Shown here: piece by piece, positions 22,046 through 30,499 of the stretch | Layout: each line of letters begins with the position of its first letter | How positions within the stretch are numbered: the first letter of the stretch is position 1 | From: Albidovulum sp. | Lineage (GTDB): Bacteria; Pseudomonadota; Alphaproteobacteria; Rhodobacterales; Rhodobacteraceae | Length of the DNA: 36,720 bases | Direction: 5' to 3' | Assembly (NCBI GenBank): GCA_030837785.1 | Contig: JAUQYA010000007.1 | Location: 1 to 36,720, forward strand | Translations under genes and position numbers: made by a program | The notes under the pieces: model-generated | The model's input: the letters and a program-made list of their open reading frames with translations, nothing else | What the model was told of the DNA's origin: nothing | Databases searched by the model: none

Positions 22046-23071
22046 TTGACCTCTGTCCCCGCTCATCCGATGGTTGCAGGCACGGACCAACGGGACAGTA
22101 GACGAGTGCGGTTCTTGTCATCGCCGCTGCGCGAACGGCAGGTCTTTCACGGGTCGCGCGCGAGGATTCTCTACGAACTGATCGGCTGGCAGTTCCGCAA
22201 CGCCACCGATCTGAGGTTCATGAACTACGGCCTTGCGCCCGCGCCCGGGCGCGAGATGGTCTGTCTTCCCTCCGGCGATGAGCCCGAACGATACTGCGCA
22301 GAGCTTTACCACGCCGTCGCTGGCCAGGCCGACCTCAGGGGGGCCCGGGTGCTCGACGTCGGCTGCGGGCGCGGCGGCGGCGCGGCCCATGTCCACCGCC
22401 ATCTCGGCCCCGCCGAGACCACCGGCTGCGACATCGCCCGGCATTCGGTGGCCTTCTGCCGGAAGGTGCACGCCGGCGTCGCGGGGCTCGGCTTTCATCA
22501 CGGCTCTGCCACGGCGCTGCCCTTCGCGGCGGAAAGCTTCGATGCCGTGCTGAACGTCGAAAGCGCCCATTGCTACCCCGACCGCGCGGCGTTCTTTGCC
22601 GAGGCGTTCCGGGTGCTGCGTCCGGGCGGTCATCTCCTGCTGGCCGATTTCACCCCGCCGCGGCTGCCGCCCGAGGCCGAGCGTGCGCGGATCGAGCGGG
22701 ACCTGTCGCTGTCCGGCTTCGCCTCCGCCGGCGTCACCGACATCACCGCGGGCATCCTGCGGGGGCTCGACCTCGACCACGACCGGCGGATGCGCGAGAT
22801 CCGCGCCCGCTTCCCGCTGGGCACCCGCCGCTTCGCCCGGCTCTGGGCGGGCACGCGGGGATCGTGGATCTACCGCGACTTCGCCGAGGGGCGGCGCGCC
22901 TATTTCATGTACCGGACCCAGAAGCCGGCGGTGGCCGCGCCCGACCACGCCCGCCCGCCGCTTCGCCGCCCGCCGGGCGCGAGCGGGGTTTTCCCATTGG
23001 CGGCAATGGTTTGCGATGATGCTCCGGGCGCGTGCGAAATCGCGTTTGACCGGCCGCGCCCCGCGCGCTAG
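22046..23071 (+). CDS. Class I SAM-dependent methyltransferase, substrate unknown
   Basis: SAM-binding motif I is VLDVGCGRGG (102-111 counted from TTG 22046); later motifs are ALPFAAESFDAVLNVESAHCYPD (key residues P, F, S, F, D, N, E, S, H, Y) and FRVLRPGGHLLLADF. RFMNYGLAP before motif I and VESAHCYPD resemble the methyltransferases of phthiotriol, polyketide and sterol-type substrates. Start is uncertain: TTG 22046 has AAAGGA six bases upstream, ATG 22070 has nothing, and GTG 22106 fits the family start (VRFLSSPLRE) and would leave TTGACC-17-GATGGT as promoter. The last 45 residues are Pro/Arg/Ala-rich. It sits between two RutR-like regulator genes without obvious link to pyrimidines. Confidence 0.85.
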   Translation: MTSVPAHPMVAGTDQRDSRRVRFLSSPLRERQVFHGSRARILYELIGWQFRNATDLRFMNYGLAPAPGREMVCLPSGDEPERYCAELYHAVAGQADLRGARVLDVGCGRGGGAAHVHRHLGPAETTGCDIARHSVAFCRKVHAGVAGLGFHHGSATALPFAAESFDAVLNVESAHCYPDRAAFFAEAFRVLRPGGHLLLADFTPPRLPPEAERARIERDLSLSGFASAGVTDITAGILRGLDLDHDRRMREIRARFPLGTRRFARLWAGTRGSWIYRDFAEGRRAYFMYRTQKPAVAAPDHARPPLRRPPGASGVFPLAAMVCDDAPGACEIAFDRPRPAR

Positions 23072-23100
23072 CAGGAAAGGGCCGCAGCGGAGGACCAGGG

Positions 23101-23724
23101 GTGGAGGACGAGGACCGGATCGACCGGCCGATGACGCGAATCCAGGCGCGCAATCGCCAGACGATCCTCGACGCCGCGCTCGAGGTCTTTTCGCAATACG
23201 GGTTCCGGGGCGCCACGCTCGACCAGATCGCCGAGGTGGCGGGCCTGTCGAAGCCGAACCTGCTTTACTACTTCCCCTCGAAGGAGGCGATCCACGTCAC
23301 GCTCCTGTCGGGGCTGATGGACAGCTGGCTCGCCCCCCTGCGCGAGTTGGACCCCGAGGGCGATCCCGTCACCGAGATCATGGGCTATGTCCACCGCAAG
23401 CTGGACCTCAGCCGCGACTACCCGCGGGAAAGCCGGCTTTTCGCCAACGAAATCCTCCAGGGCGCGCCGCGGATGATGGAGGCGCTGTCGGGCGAGCTGA
23501 AGACGCTCGTCGACGCGACGGCGGCCGTGCTCGGCCGCTGGGCTGCCGAGGGCCGGATCGCCGACCTGCCGCCGCATCACCTGATCTTCTCGATCTGGGC
23601 GCTGACCCAGCACTACGCCGATTTCGACGTGCAGGTGCGCGCCGTGCTCGGCCCAGGCCACGACCCTTATGCCGAGGCCGACCGTTTCCTCGACACGCTC
23701 TTTCGCAAGCTGCTCGCGCCCTGA
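23101..23724 (+). CDS. rutR: RutR, pyrimidine-sensing TetR regulator
   Basis: The 207-residue protein is very close to E. coli RutR over its length: FSQYGFRGATLDQIAEVAG, LSKPNLLYYFPSKEAI, WLAPLRELDPEG, LDLSRDYPRESRLFANEILQGAP, HHLIFSIWALTQHYADF. The ligand-binding helices around ETW/WALTQHYADF are kept, so uracil/thymine sensing is likely. Start is GTG 23101 with GGAGG eight bases upstream. A possible promoter TTGACC-17-TAGCAG lies at 23046-23074, overlapping the end of the methyltransferase gene. This is the second RutR-like gene within 2 kb; it may act at the same or other operators (see the other at 21310). Confidence 0.92.
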   Translation: MEDEDRIDRPMTRIQARNRQTILDAALEVFSQYGFRGATLDQIAEVAGLSKPNLLYYFPSKEAIHVTLLSGLMDSWLAPLRELDPEGDPVTEIMGYVHRKLDLSRDYPRESRLFANEILQGAPRMMEALSGELKTLVDATAAVLGRWAAEGRIADLPPHHLIFSIWALTQHYADFDVQVRAVLGPGHDPYAEADRFLDTLFRKLLAP

Positions 23725-23792
23725 GCGCGGCCCCGGACGGCAGCGGGTCGCAGCGGCTGGGGCCTGCCCGGCGCCGCCCGCGCGGTCGGTGC

Positions 23793-23820
23793 TTGCAACC
23801 CGCCGGAAGCACGCTATGTT
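23793..23820 (+). promoter_or_regulatory. Predicted promoter of kup
   Basis: TTGCAA (23793-23798), a 16-base spacer and TATGTT (23815-23820), 30 bases before the kup start codon. Confidence 0.55.
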
Positions 23821-23850
23821 GGCCGGCGCAGCAATTGCGGTGCAGCAAAG

Positions 23851-25749
23851 ATGGCGTCAAAGGCCGACGCGACACCCCGTCCCTCCAGACATCGGAAACC
23901 CTCGACCGCCGCGCTGACGTTCGGCGCGCTCGGCGTGGTCTATGGCGACATCGGCACCAGCCCGATCTATGCGTTCCGCGAGTCGCTCGTGGAGCCGGCG
24001 CGCAACAGCCTGACGCCGGTCGAGGTGCTCGGGGTCATCTCGCTGCTGGTCTGGACGCTCGTGCTGGTCGTGACGGTGAAGTATGTGATCCTGATCCTGC
24101 GGGCCGACAACAACGGCGAGGGCGGCATCCTGTCGCTGTTCGCGCTGGCACAGCGCGCGCTCGGACGGCGCACGCCCGCGCTCCTTGCCATCGCCATCCT
24201 CGGGATGGCGCTTTTTGCGGGCGACGCGATCATCACGCCGGCGATCTCGGTGCTGTCGGCGGTGGAGGCGCTCGCGATCGTCGCGCCGGGCGCCCAGCAG
24301 GTCGTCATCCCGCTGACCCTGGCGATCCTTGCCGCAGTCTTCTGGGTGCAGCGCCACGGCACCGGCAGGGTGTCGATCTTCTTCGGGCCGATCATGCTTG
24401 TGTGGTTCCTGACCGTGGGCGTGCTCGGCCTGGTCGCGATCGTCCGCAACCCCGCGGTTCTCGCCGCCGCCAACCCGTTCTACGCGATCGAGTTCCTGGC
24501 CGAACACGGGCTTGGCGCGATGCCGGTGATGGGGCTGATCTTCCTCGCCGTCACGGGAGCCGAGGCGCTTTACGCCGATCTCGGTCATTTCGGCCGCAGG
24601 CCGATCCGCATCGCCTGGAACGCGATCGTGCTGCCGGCGCTGGTGCTGTGCTACGGCGGGCAGGGCGCGGAGGTGATCGGCGATCCGGCCAAGGCGAGCG
24701 ACCCGTTCTTCCTGCTCGCGCCCGAGGGGCTCATGCTGCCGCTGGTGCTCCTGGCGACCGCGGCCACCGTCATCGCCAGCCAGGCGGTGATCTCGGGCGC
24801 GTTCTCGATGGCCCAGCAGGCGGTGCAGCTTGGCTTCCTGCCCCGGCTCGAGGTCCAGCACACCTCGGGCGTGCAGCGCGGACAGATCTACCTGCCGCAG
24901 GTCAACGGCCTCATCTTCGCCGGCGTCGTCGCCCTGGTGCTGAGCTTCGGCAGTTCCGGCCGGCTCGCCAACGCCTACGGGATCGCCGTCACCGGCACGA
25001 TGATGGCGACGACGATCCTCGGCATGGTGGTCTCGCGGCGGCTGTGGCAGTGGTCGAAGCTGAAGGCGACCCTCGTCTGGGTGCCGCTGCTGACGATCGA
25101 ACTTGCCTTCTTCGCCGCCAACGTCACCAAGGTGGCCCACGGCGGCTGGGTGCCGGTGGTGCTGGCGGTGCTGGTCGGGTTCACGATCCGCACCTGGATC
25201 GACGGGTCGCAGTACGTGCTGCGGAAATCGCGCAGCGGCGGGGTGGGGATCGAGACGCTGGCCAAGTCGGTCGGCCGTAGCGCGCATGTGACCGAAGTGC
25301 CCGGCACCGCCGTGTTCCTGACCGGGGACCGCAATTTCGCGCCGGCCGCGCTGCTGCACAACCTCAAGCACAACCACGTGCTGCACCGCCAGAACCTGAT
25401 CGTCACGGTGGTCACCGAGACCACCCCGACGGTGCCGGCCGACCGCCGCGCGGCGGTCGAGAAGCTCGACGAACGCTTCACCAGGATCGTGCTCAGCTTC
25501 GGCTACATGGAGGAGCCGAACGTGCCCAAGGCGCTGAAGGGCGCGGCCTCGCTCGGCGTCAACTTCGACATCATGCGCACCTCGTTCTTCCTCAGCCGCC
25601 GCAGCTTCCGCAGCAGCACCAGCGAGGGCCTGCCCCGCTGGCAGGAGGCGATCTTCGTGACGCTGACGAAATACGCCTCGAACGCGACCGACTTCTACCG
25701 GTTGCCGACCAACCGGGTGCTGGAACTCGGCGAGCAGCTCGCGATCTGA
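23851..25749 (+). CDS. kup: Kup/TrkD-type potassium uptake protein
   Basis: The 632-residue protein is a full-length Kup transporter: LTFGALGVVYGDIGTSPIYAF (30-50) at the first helix, ADNNGEGGILSLFAL, GDAIITPAISVLSAVEG-like (GDAIITPAISVLSAVEAL), TGAEALYADLGHFG, and a cytosolic C-terminal domain (about 455-632). It imports K+ with protons through the inner membrane, with 12 helices. The start is ATG 23851 with only a weak ribosome site. It interrupts the pyrimidine genes; a link to them is not apparent. It ends 10 bases before the stop of the convergent preA. Confidence 0.94.
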   Translation: MASKADATPRPSRHRKPSTAALTFGALGVVYGDIGTSPIYAFRESLVEPARNSLTPVEVLGVISLLVWTLVLVVTVKYVILILRADNNGEGGILSLFALAQRALGRRTPALLAIAILGMALFAGDAIITPAISVLSAVEALAIVAPGAQQVVIPLTLAILAAVFWVQRHGTGRVSIFFGPIMLVWFLTVGVLGLVAIVRNPAVLAAANPFYAIEFLAEHGLGAMPVMGLIFLAVTGAEALYADLGHFGRRPIRIAWNAIVLPALVLCYGGQGAEVIGDPAKASDPFFLLAPEGLMLPLVLLATAATVIASQAVISGAFSMAQQAVQLGFLPRLEVQHTSGVQRGQIYLPQVNGLIFAGVVALVLSFGSSGRLANAYGIAVTGTMMATTILGMVVSRRLWQWSKLKATLVWVPLLTIELAFFAANVTKVAHGGWVPVVLAVLVGFTIRTWIDGSQYVLRKSRSGGVGIETLAKSVGRSAHVTEVPGTAVFLTGDRNFAPAALLHNLKHNHVLHRQNLIVTVVTETTPTVPADRRAAVEKLDERFTRIVLSFGYMEEPNVPKALKGAASLGVNFDIMRTSFFLSRRSFRSSTSEGLPRWQEAIFVTLTKYASNATDFYRLPTNRVLELGEQLAI

Positions 25750-25751
25750 AC

Positions 25752-25775
25752 GCGGGCGGCTATTCCGCCGCCCGC
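25752..25775. terminator. Bidirectional hairpin between kup and preA, overlapping the preA stop
   Basis: GCGGGCGGC-TATTCC-GCCGCCCGC is a perfect 9-bp stem. It contains the preA stop codon in the loop side and encodes the last preA residues (RAAE). It can serve both convergent genes. Confidence 0.7.
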
Positions 25776-27064
25776 ACCGCCATCGGGTTGTTGGGGTGCG
25801 TCGTCCAGTTGGCATAGTCCCCCACCGGCCGGCCGGTGCGCTGGTCGACCTCGCCCCGGGCGAGCGGGCGCATGGTGATGCAGGCCTCGACCGGGCAGAC
25901 GTCGATGCAGAGGTTGCAGGCGACGCATTCGGCGTCGTTGACCTCGAAGACGCGCCCCTCCTTCATCCAGATCGCCTGGTGGCTGGTGTCCTCGCAGGCG
26001 GCGTAGCAGCGGCCGCACTTGATGCAGAGATCCTGGTCGATCTGCGCCTTGGTCACGTAGTTGAGGTTCAGGTACTGCCAGTCGGTGACGTTCGGCACCG
26101 CCCGGCCGACCAGATCGGAAGTGGCGGCAAAGCCCTTCTCGTCCATGTATTGCGACAGGCCCGAGATCATCTCCTGTACGACCTTGAAGCCATAGGTCAT
26201 CGCGGCGGTGCAGACCTGGACGTTGCCGGCGCCAAGCGCCATGAACTCCGCCGCGTCGCGCCAGGTGGTCACGCCGCCGATGCCGGAAATCGGCAGGCCG
26301 GCCGTCTCGCGGCTCCGCGCGATCTCGGACACCATGCTCAGCGCAATAGGCTTCACCGCCGGGCCGCAATAGCCGCCATGCGCGCCCTTGCCGTCGATGG
26401 TCGGTTCCGGCGCGAAACTGTCAAGGTTGACCGAGGTGATCGAGTTGATGGTGTTGATGAGGCTGACCGCATCGGCGCCGCCGCGCTTGGCGGCCTCGGC
26501 GGGTTTCCTGACATCGGTGATGTTGGGGGTCAGCTTGACGATGCAGGGCATCCGGCTGTGCTGCTTCACCCAGCGCGTCACCATCTCGATATATTCCGGC
26601 ACCTGGCCGACGGCCGATCCCATGCCGCGCTCGCTCATCCCGTGCGGGCAGCCGAAGTTGAGTTCGACCCCGTCGGCTTCGGTATCCTCGATGGCCTTCA
26701 GGATCGCCTTCCAGCTTTCCTCGTCACAGGGCACCATCAGCGAGATGACAAGCGCCCGGTCCCTGTAGTCGCGCTTGACCTGCTTGATCTCGCGCAGGTT
26801 CACCTCCAAAGGCCGGTCGGTGATCAGCTCGATGTTGTTGAGGCCGAGAAGCCGCCGGTCGGCGCCCCAGATCGCGCCATAGCGCGGGCCGTTGACGTTG
26901 ACGACGGGCGGCCCTTCGGAGCCGAGCGTCTTCCACACCACGCCGCCCCAGCCCGCCTCGTAGGCGCGGCGGACGTTGTATTCCTTGTCCGTCGGCGGCG
27001 CCGAGGCGAGCCAGAACGGGTTGGGGGACTTGATGCCGACGAAAGTGGTGGTCAGGTCTGCCAT
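25760..27064 (-). CDS. preA: NAD-dependent dihydropyrimidine dehydrogenase, PreA subunit
   Basis: It reduces uracil and thymine to the 5,6-dihydro forms, step one of the pathway, using electrons from PreT. The 434-residue protein has an FMN-binding dihydroorotate-dehydrogenase-like barrel: SAPPTDKEYNVRRAYEAGWGG, ELNFGCPHGMSERGMGSAVG, VKLTPNITD, SGIGGVTTWRDAAEFMALGA. Near the C-terminus two 4Fe-4S clusters follow, CIKCGRCYAAC (347-357) and CVACNLCIDVCP (380-391). All cluster Cys are present. It follows preT after 11 bases. Its last codons form part of a terminator hairpin. Confidence 0.95.
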   Translation of the reverse strand: MADLTTTFVGIKSPNPFWLASAPPTDKEYNVRRAYEAGWGGVVWKTLGSEGPPVVNVNGPRYGAIWGADRRLLGLNNIELITDRPLEVNLREIKQVKRDYRDRALVISLMVPCDEESWKAILKAIEDTEADGVELNFGCPHGMSERGMGSAVGQVPEYIEMVTRWVKQHSRMPCIVKLTPNITDVRKPAEAAKRGGADAVSLINTINSITSVNLDSFAPEPTIDGKGAHGGYCGPAVKPIALSMVSEIARSRETAGLPISGIGGVTTWRDAAEFMALGAGNVQVCTAAMTYGFKVVQEMISGLSQYMDEKGFAATSDLVGRAVPNVTDWQYLNLNYVTKAQIDQDLCIKCGRCYAACEDTSHQAIWMKEGRVFEVNDAECVACNLCIDVCPVEACITMRPLARGEVDQRTGRPVGDYANWTTHPNNPMAVRAAE

Positions 27065-27075
27065 GTTTGCCTCCC

Positions 27076-28410
27076 TCAGCCCATCAGGCTCGCGTGGATG
27101 TCCTCGGCCGCGTCGCGACCCTCGGCGACGGCGGTGACGGTCAGGTCGTCGCCGCCCGCCGCGCAGTCGCCTGCCGCCCAGACGCCGGGAACGGAGGTGC
27201 GCCCGGCGCCGGTGACGGCGATCTTGCCGCCCTCGACCTTCAGCCCCTCGGGTGCGCCGATCAGTGTCTGGCCGATCGCCTTCATCACCTGGTCGGCCTT
27301 CAGCCGGAAGGTCTCGGCCGTGAGCCGCAACCCCGCCGGCCCGGTTTCGGTATAGGCGAATTCCACCTCGGCCACGCTGCCGTTGCCGATCACCCGCACC
27401 GGGGCGGCGTTGTGGATGATCCGCACGCCGACCGAGGTGGCGTGTTCCTGCTCGTCGGCCGAGGCACTCATCTGCTCGCGGCCGCGGCGGTAGACGATGG
27501 TGACGGTCTCGGCGCCGAGGAGCCTCGACTGCACCGCGGCGTCGATCGCGGTCATGCCGCCGCCGATCACCACCACGTCGCGGCCGACCGCGAGGCCCGA
27601 CTTGTCGCCGGCCTGACGAAGTCCGGCGATGAAGTCGATCGCGTCGACCACATGGCCGAGCCCCTCGCCCTCGGCCCGAAGCGCGTTCACGCCCCTGAGC
27701 CCGATGGCAAGCACCACCGCGTGGTGATCATGCGCAAGCCCGTCGAGCGTCAGCCCCTGGCCGAGCGCGCGGCCGTTCTCGACGCTGATGCCGCCGATCT
27801 TCATCAGCCATTCGACCTCGGCCTGGGCGTAGCTGCCCGGCGCCTTGTAGCTGGCGATGCCGTATTCGTTGAGCCCGCCGGCCTTCGGCCGGGCGTCGTA
27901 GATCACCACGTCATGGCCCTTCATCGCCAGCCGGTGCGCCGCCGCAAGCCCCGCCGGCCCGGCGCCGACGACGGCGATCCGCTTGGCCGTAGGCGCGGCG
28001 CGGGTGAAGGGATGCACGCCCTTCTCCATCAAGCTGTCGGTCGCATAGCGTTGCAGCCGCCCGATCTCGACCGGCTTGCCCTCCGCCGTCTCGCGCACGC
28101 AGGCTTCCTCGCAAAGCTGCTCGGTCGGGCAGACGCGGGCGCACATGCCGCCGAGGATGTTCTGCTCCCAGATCGTCTTCGCCGCGGCCTCGGGCGTGCC
28201 GGTGGCGATCTGGCGGATGAAGAGCGGGATGTCGATCGTCGTCGGGCAGGCCGTGATGCAGGGGGCGTCATGGCAGAAGTAGCAGCGGTCCGCCGCCACA
28301 TGCGCCTCGTGCGGATCGAAGCGCGGCGCGATGTCGGCGAAATTGCGGGCGTACTCCCCCGCCCCCAGTCGTCCGGCAACGACGCCCGGCGTGAGCTGGC
28401 TGTTGGTCAA
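27076..28410 (-). CDS. preT: NAD-dependent dihydropyrimidine dehydrogenase, PreT subunit
   Basis: The 444-residue flavoprotein passes electrons from NAD(P)H to PreA. The N-terminal Fe-S part has Cys43, 46, 51, 55 (CYFCHDAPCITAC) and Cys90, 94, 100, 104 (CARVCPTEQLCEEAC), as in glutamate synthase small subunits. FAD site VVGAGPAG (147-154) and NAD(P) site VIGGGMTAID (281-290) follow. Start is taken as TTG 28410 because GGGGAGG lies five bases upstream; the nearest upstream ATG (28457) would sit at the edge of the AT-rich palindrome and has no ribosome site. First gene of the preT-preA pair. Confidence 0.93.
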   Translation of the reverse strand: MTNSQLTPGVVAGRLGAGEYARNFADIAPRFDPHEAHVAADRCYFCHDAPCITACPTTIDIPLFIRQIATGTPEAAAKTIWEQNILGGMCARVCPTEQLCEEACVRETAEGKPVEIGRLQRYATDSLMEKGVHPFTRAAPTAKRIAVVGAGPAGLAAAHRLAMKGHDVVIYDARPKAGGLNEYGIASYKAPGSYAQAEVEWLMKIGGISVENGRALGQGLTLDGLAHDHHAVVLAIGLRGVNALRAEGEGLGHVVDAIDFIAGLRQAGDKSGLAVGRDVVVIGGGMTAIDAAVQSRLLGAETVTIVYRRGREQMSASADEQEHATSVGVRIIHNAAPVRVIGNGSVAEVEFAYTETGPAGLRLTAETFRLKADQVMKAIGQTLIGAPEGLKVEGGKIAVTGAGRTSVPGVWAAGDCAAGGDDLTVTAVAEGRDAAEDIHASLMG

Positions 28411-28461
28411 GGCGGCCTCCCCTGTCTTTTCCTTGGGGAAAGGCTGCCATCGAATCATTTT

Positions 28462-28477
28462 TTTATCAATTGATAAA
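28462..28477. promoter_or_regulatory. Perfect AT-rich 16-bp palindrome upstream of preT
   Basis: TTTATCAATTGATAAA lies in the 220-base divergent spacer between preT and accB, 52 bases from the preT start. It is flanked by T- and A-runs, unlike anything else in this GC-rich window. Probable operator or promoter element for preT-preA. It is not an FNR box (the arms point the other way, ATCAA-TTGAT) and not a RutR site. Confidence 0.65.
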
Positions 28478-28630
28478 TTTTTCCGCAGACAGTGCCGCCG
28501 ATGGCAAGACCCGCGCACGCCGCGGGCGCGGGAAACTCCCGCTTTCCTCGCCCCCACCGACCGCGTATAAGCACGCCGAGCGAAGATCCGCGGACAAGAC
28601 GGACACGGACAGGACCGATCGAGGATGTCG

Positions 28631-29125
28631 ATGACAAAACCCAACCATGAGAGCGACGTCGCCTTCATCGAGGCGCTGGCGGACCTGCTCAACCGGAACG
28701 ATCTCGCCGAACTTTCGGTCAAGCGCGAATTCGGCGAACACGACTGCCTGAACGTGAAGGTGAAGAAATACGTGGCGGTTGCCGCCGCCCCGGTTGCCGT
28801 CGCAGCCGCCGCAGCGCCCGCCCATCCGGCCGCGCCGGCGCCTGCTGCCGCACCGGCCGCCGCCGGGGCATCGGCCGACCCCGCGAGCCATCCGGGCGCC
28901 GTGACCTCGCCGATGGTCGGCACCGCCTACCTTTCACCCGAACCGGGGGCCGAGCCCTTCGTGACGGTCGGCGCGCAGGTGAAGGAGGGCCAGACCCTTC
29001 TCATCATCGAGGCGATGAAGACGATGAACCACATCCCCGCGCCGCGGGCCGGGACCGTCAGGCGCATCCTCGTCGAGGATGGCAGCCCCGTGGAATACGG
29101 CGCGCCGCTTCTCATCATCGAGTGA
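28631..29125 (+). CDS. accB: Acetyl-CoA carboxylase biotin carboxyl carrier protein
   Basis: The carrier subunit of the multi-subunit acetyl-CoA carboxylase that makes malonyl-CoA for fatty acids. The N-terminal domain (DVAFIEALADLLNRNDLAEL) is followed by an Ala/Pro-rich hinge (about 47-85) and the biotinyl domain with EAMKTM, where Lys130 carries biotin. The start ATG 28631 has GAGG six bases upstream; the ATG at 28625 is too near that site. It directly precedes accC with 7 bases between. The upstream region has TATAAG at 28566 and a small hairpin (28528-28542), both weak. Divergent from preT. Confidence 0.95.
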   Translation: MTKPNHESDVAFIEALADLLNRNDLAELSVKREFGEHDCLNVKVKKYVAVAAAPVAVAAAAAPAHPAAPAPAAAPAAAGASADPASHPGAVTSPMVGTAYLSPEPGAEPFVTVGAQVKEGQTLLIIEAMKTMNHIPAPRAGTVRRILVEDGSPVEYGAPLLIIE

Positions 29126-29132
29126 GGGCGCG

Positions 29133-30479
29133 ATGTTCGAGAAAATCCTTGTCGCGAACCGGGGCGAGATCGCGCTTCGCGTGATCCGCGCCTGCCGCGA
29201 AATGGGCATCCGCTCCGTCGCCGTCCACTCGACGGCGGATTCCGACGCGATGCACGTGCGCATGGCCGACGAGTCGGTCTGCATCGGCCCGAACCCGTCG
29301 GCGCAGAGCTACCTGTCGATTCCCGCGATCATCTCGGCCTGCGAGATCACCGGGGCGCAGGCGATCCATCCGGGCTACGGATTTCTCAGCGAGAACGCCA
29401 CCTTCGTGCAGGCGCTGGAGGATCACGGCATCACCTTCATCGGCCCGACGGCGGAACACATCCGGATCATGGGCGACAAGATCACCGCGAAGGAGACCGC
29501 CAAGTCGCTGGGGATTCCGGTGGTGCCCGGTTCCGACGGCGGCGTGCCCGACCTGGCGGCGGCGAAGCGGGTCGCGCTGGAAATCGGCTATCCGGTGATC
29601 ATCAAGGCCACCGCCGGCGGCGGCGGGCGCGGCATGAAGGTGGCCCAGGACGAGGACGGGCTGGAGATTGCCTTCCGCACCGCCCGCGCCGAGGCCAAGG
29701 CCGCCTTCGGCAACGACGAGGTCTATATCGAGAAATACCTCCAGCGCCCCCGCCACATCGAGATCCAGGTCTTCGGCGACGGCAAGGGCAATGCGGTGCA
29801 TCTGGGCGAGCGCGACTGCTCGCTCCAGCGCCGCCACCAGAAGGTGTTCGAGGAGGCGCCCGGCCCGGTGATCTCGCCGCAGAAGCGCGCCGAGATCGGC
29901 CGCGTCTGCGCCGAGGCGATGGCGAAGATCAACTACATCGGCGCCGGCACCATCGAGTTCCTCTACGAAGGCGGCGAGTTCTACTTCATCGAGATGAACA
30001 CAAGGCTTCAGGTCGAACATCCGGTCACCGAGGCGATCTTCGGCGTCGATCTGGTGCGCGAGCAGATCCGCGTGGCCGACGGCTATCCCTTGTCCTTCAC
30101 CCAGGACGACCTCGTCATCAACGGCCATGCGATCGAGGTCAGGATCAACGCCGAGCGGCTGCCGACCTTCGCCCCCTGCCCCGGCAAGATCACCCACTAC
30201 CACGCGCCGGGGGGCCTTGGCGTGCGGATGGATTCCGCGCTCTACGACGGCTACACGATCCCGCCCTATTACGACAGCCTGATCGGCAAGCTGATCGTCC
30301 ACGGCCGCGACCGGCCGGAGGCGCTGATGCGGCTCAAGCGCGCGCTGAGCGAGTTGATCGTCGACGGGATCGACACGACAATCCCGCTCTTCCACGCGCT
30401 GCTGGCCGAGGAGGACATCCAGACCGGCAACTATTCCATCCACTGGCTGGAAAAGTGGCTGGCGCGGGACCCGGGCTGA
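29133..30479 (+). CDS. accC: Acetyl-CoA carboxylase biotin carboxylase
   Basis: This ATP-grasp enzyme carboxylates biotin on AccB. The 448 residues match the usual 447-449. Motifs: FEKILVANRGEIALRVIRA, IHPGYGFLSENA, KATAGGGGRGMK, ERDCSLQRRHQKV, EMNTRLQVEHPVTE and the lid region INAERL. Start ATG 29133 (ahead of MFEKI). Co-transcribed with accB; the reading frame of aat begins right after or overlaps slightly. Confidence 0.96.
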   Translation: MFEKILVANRGEIALRVIRACREMGIRSVAVHSTADSDAMHVRMADESVCIGPNPSAQSYLSIPAIISACEITGAQAIHPGYGFLSENATFVQALEDHGITFIGPTAEHIRIMGDKITAKETAKSLGIPVVPGSDGGVPDLAAAKRVALEIGYPVIIKATAGGGGRGMKVAQDEDGLEIAFRTARAEAKAAFGNDEVYIEKYLQRPRHIEIQVFGDGKGNAVHLGERDCSLQRRHQKVFEEAPGPVISPQKRAEIGRVCAEAMAKINYIGAGTIEFLYEGGEFYFIEMNTRLQVEHPVTEAIFGVDLVREQIRVADGYPLSFTQDDLVINGHAIEVRINAERLPTFAPCPGKITHYHAPGGLGVRMDSALYDGYTIPPYYDSLIGKLIVHGRDRPEALMRLKRALSELIVDGIDTTIPLFHALLAEEDIQTGNYSIHWLEKWLARDPG

Positions 30480-30499
30480 GCGACCCGGGGGGCGGCCCG

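Noticed and set aside
28462..28477. Palindrome before preT as an FNR box
   Set aside because: FNR boxes read TTGAT-N4-ATCAA; here the half-sites are reversed and touch.
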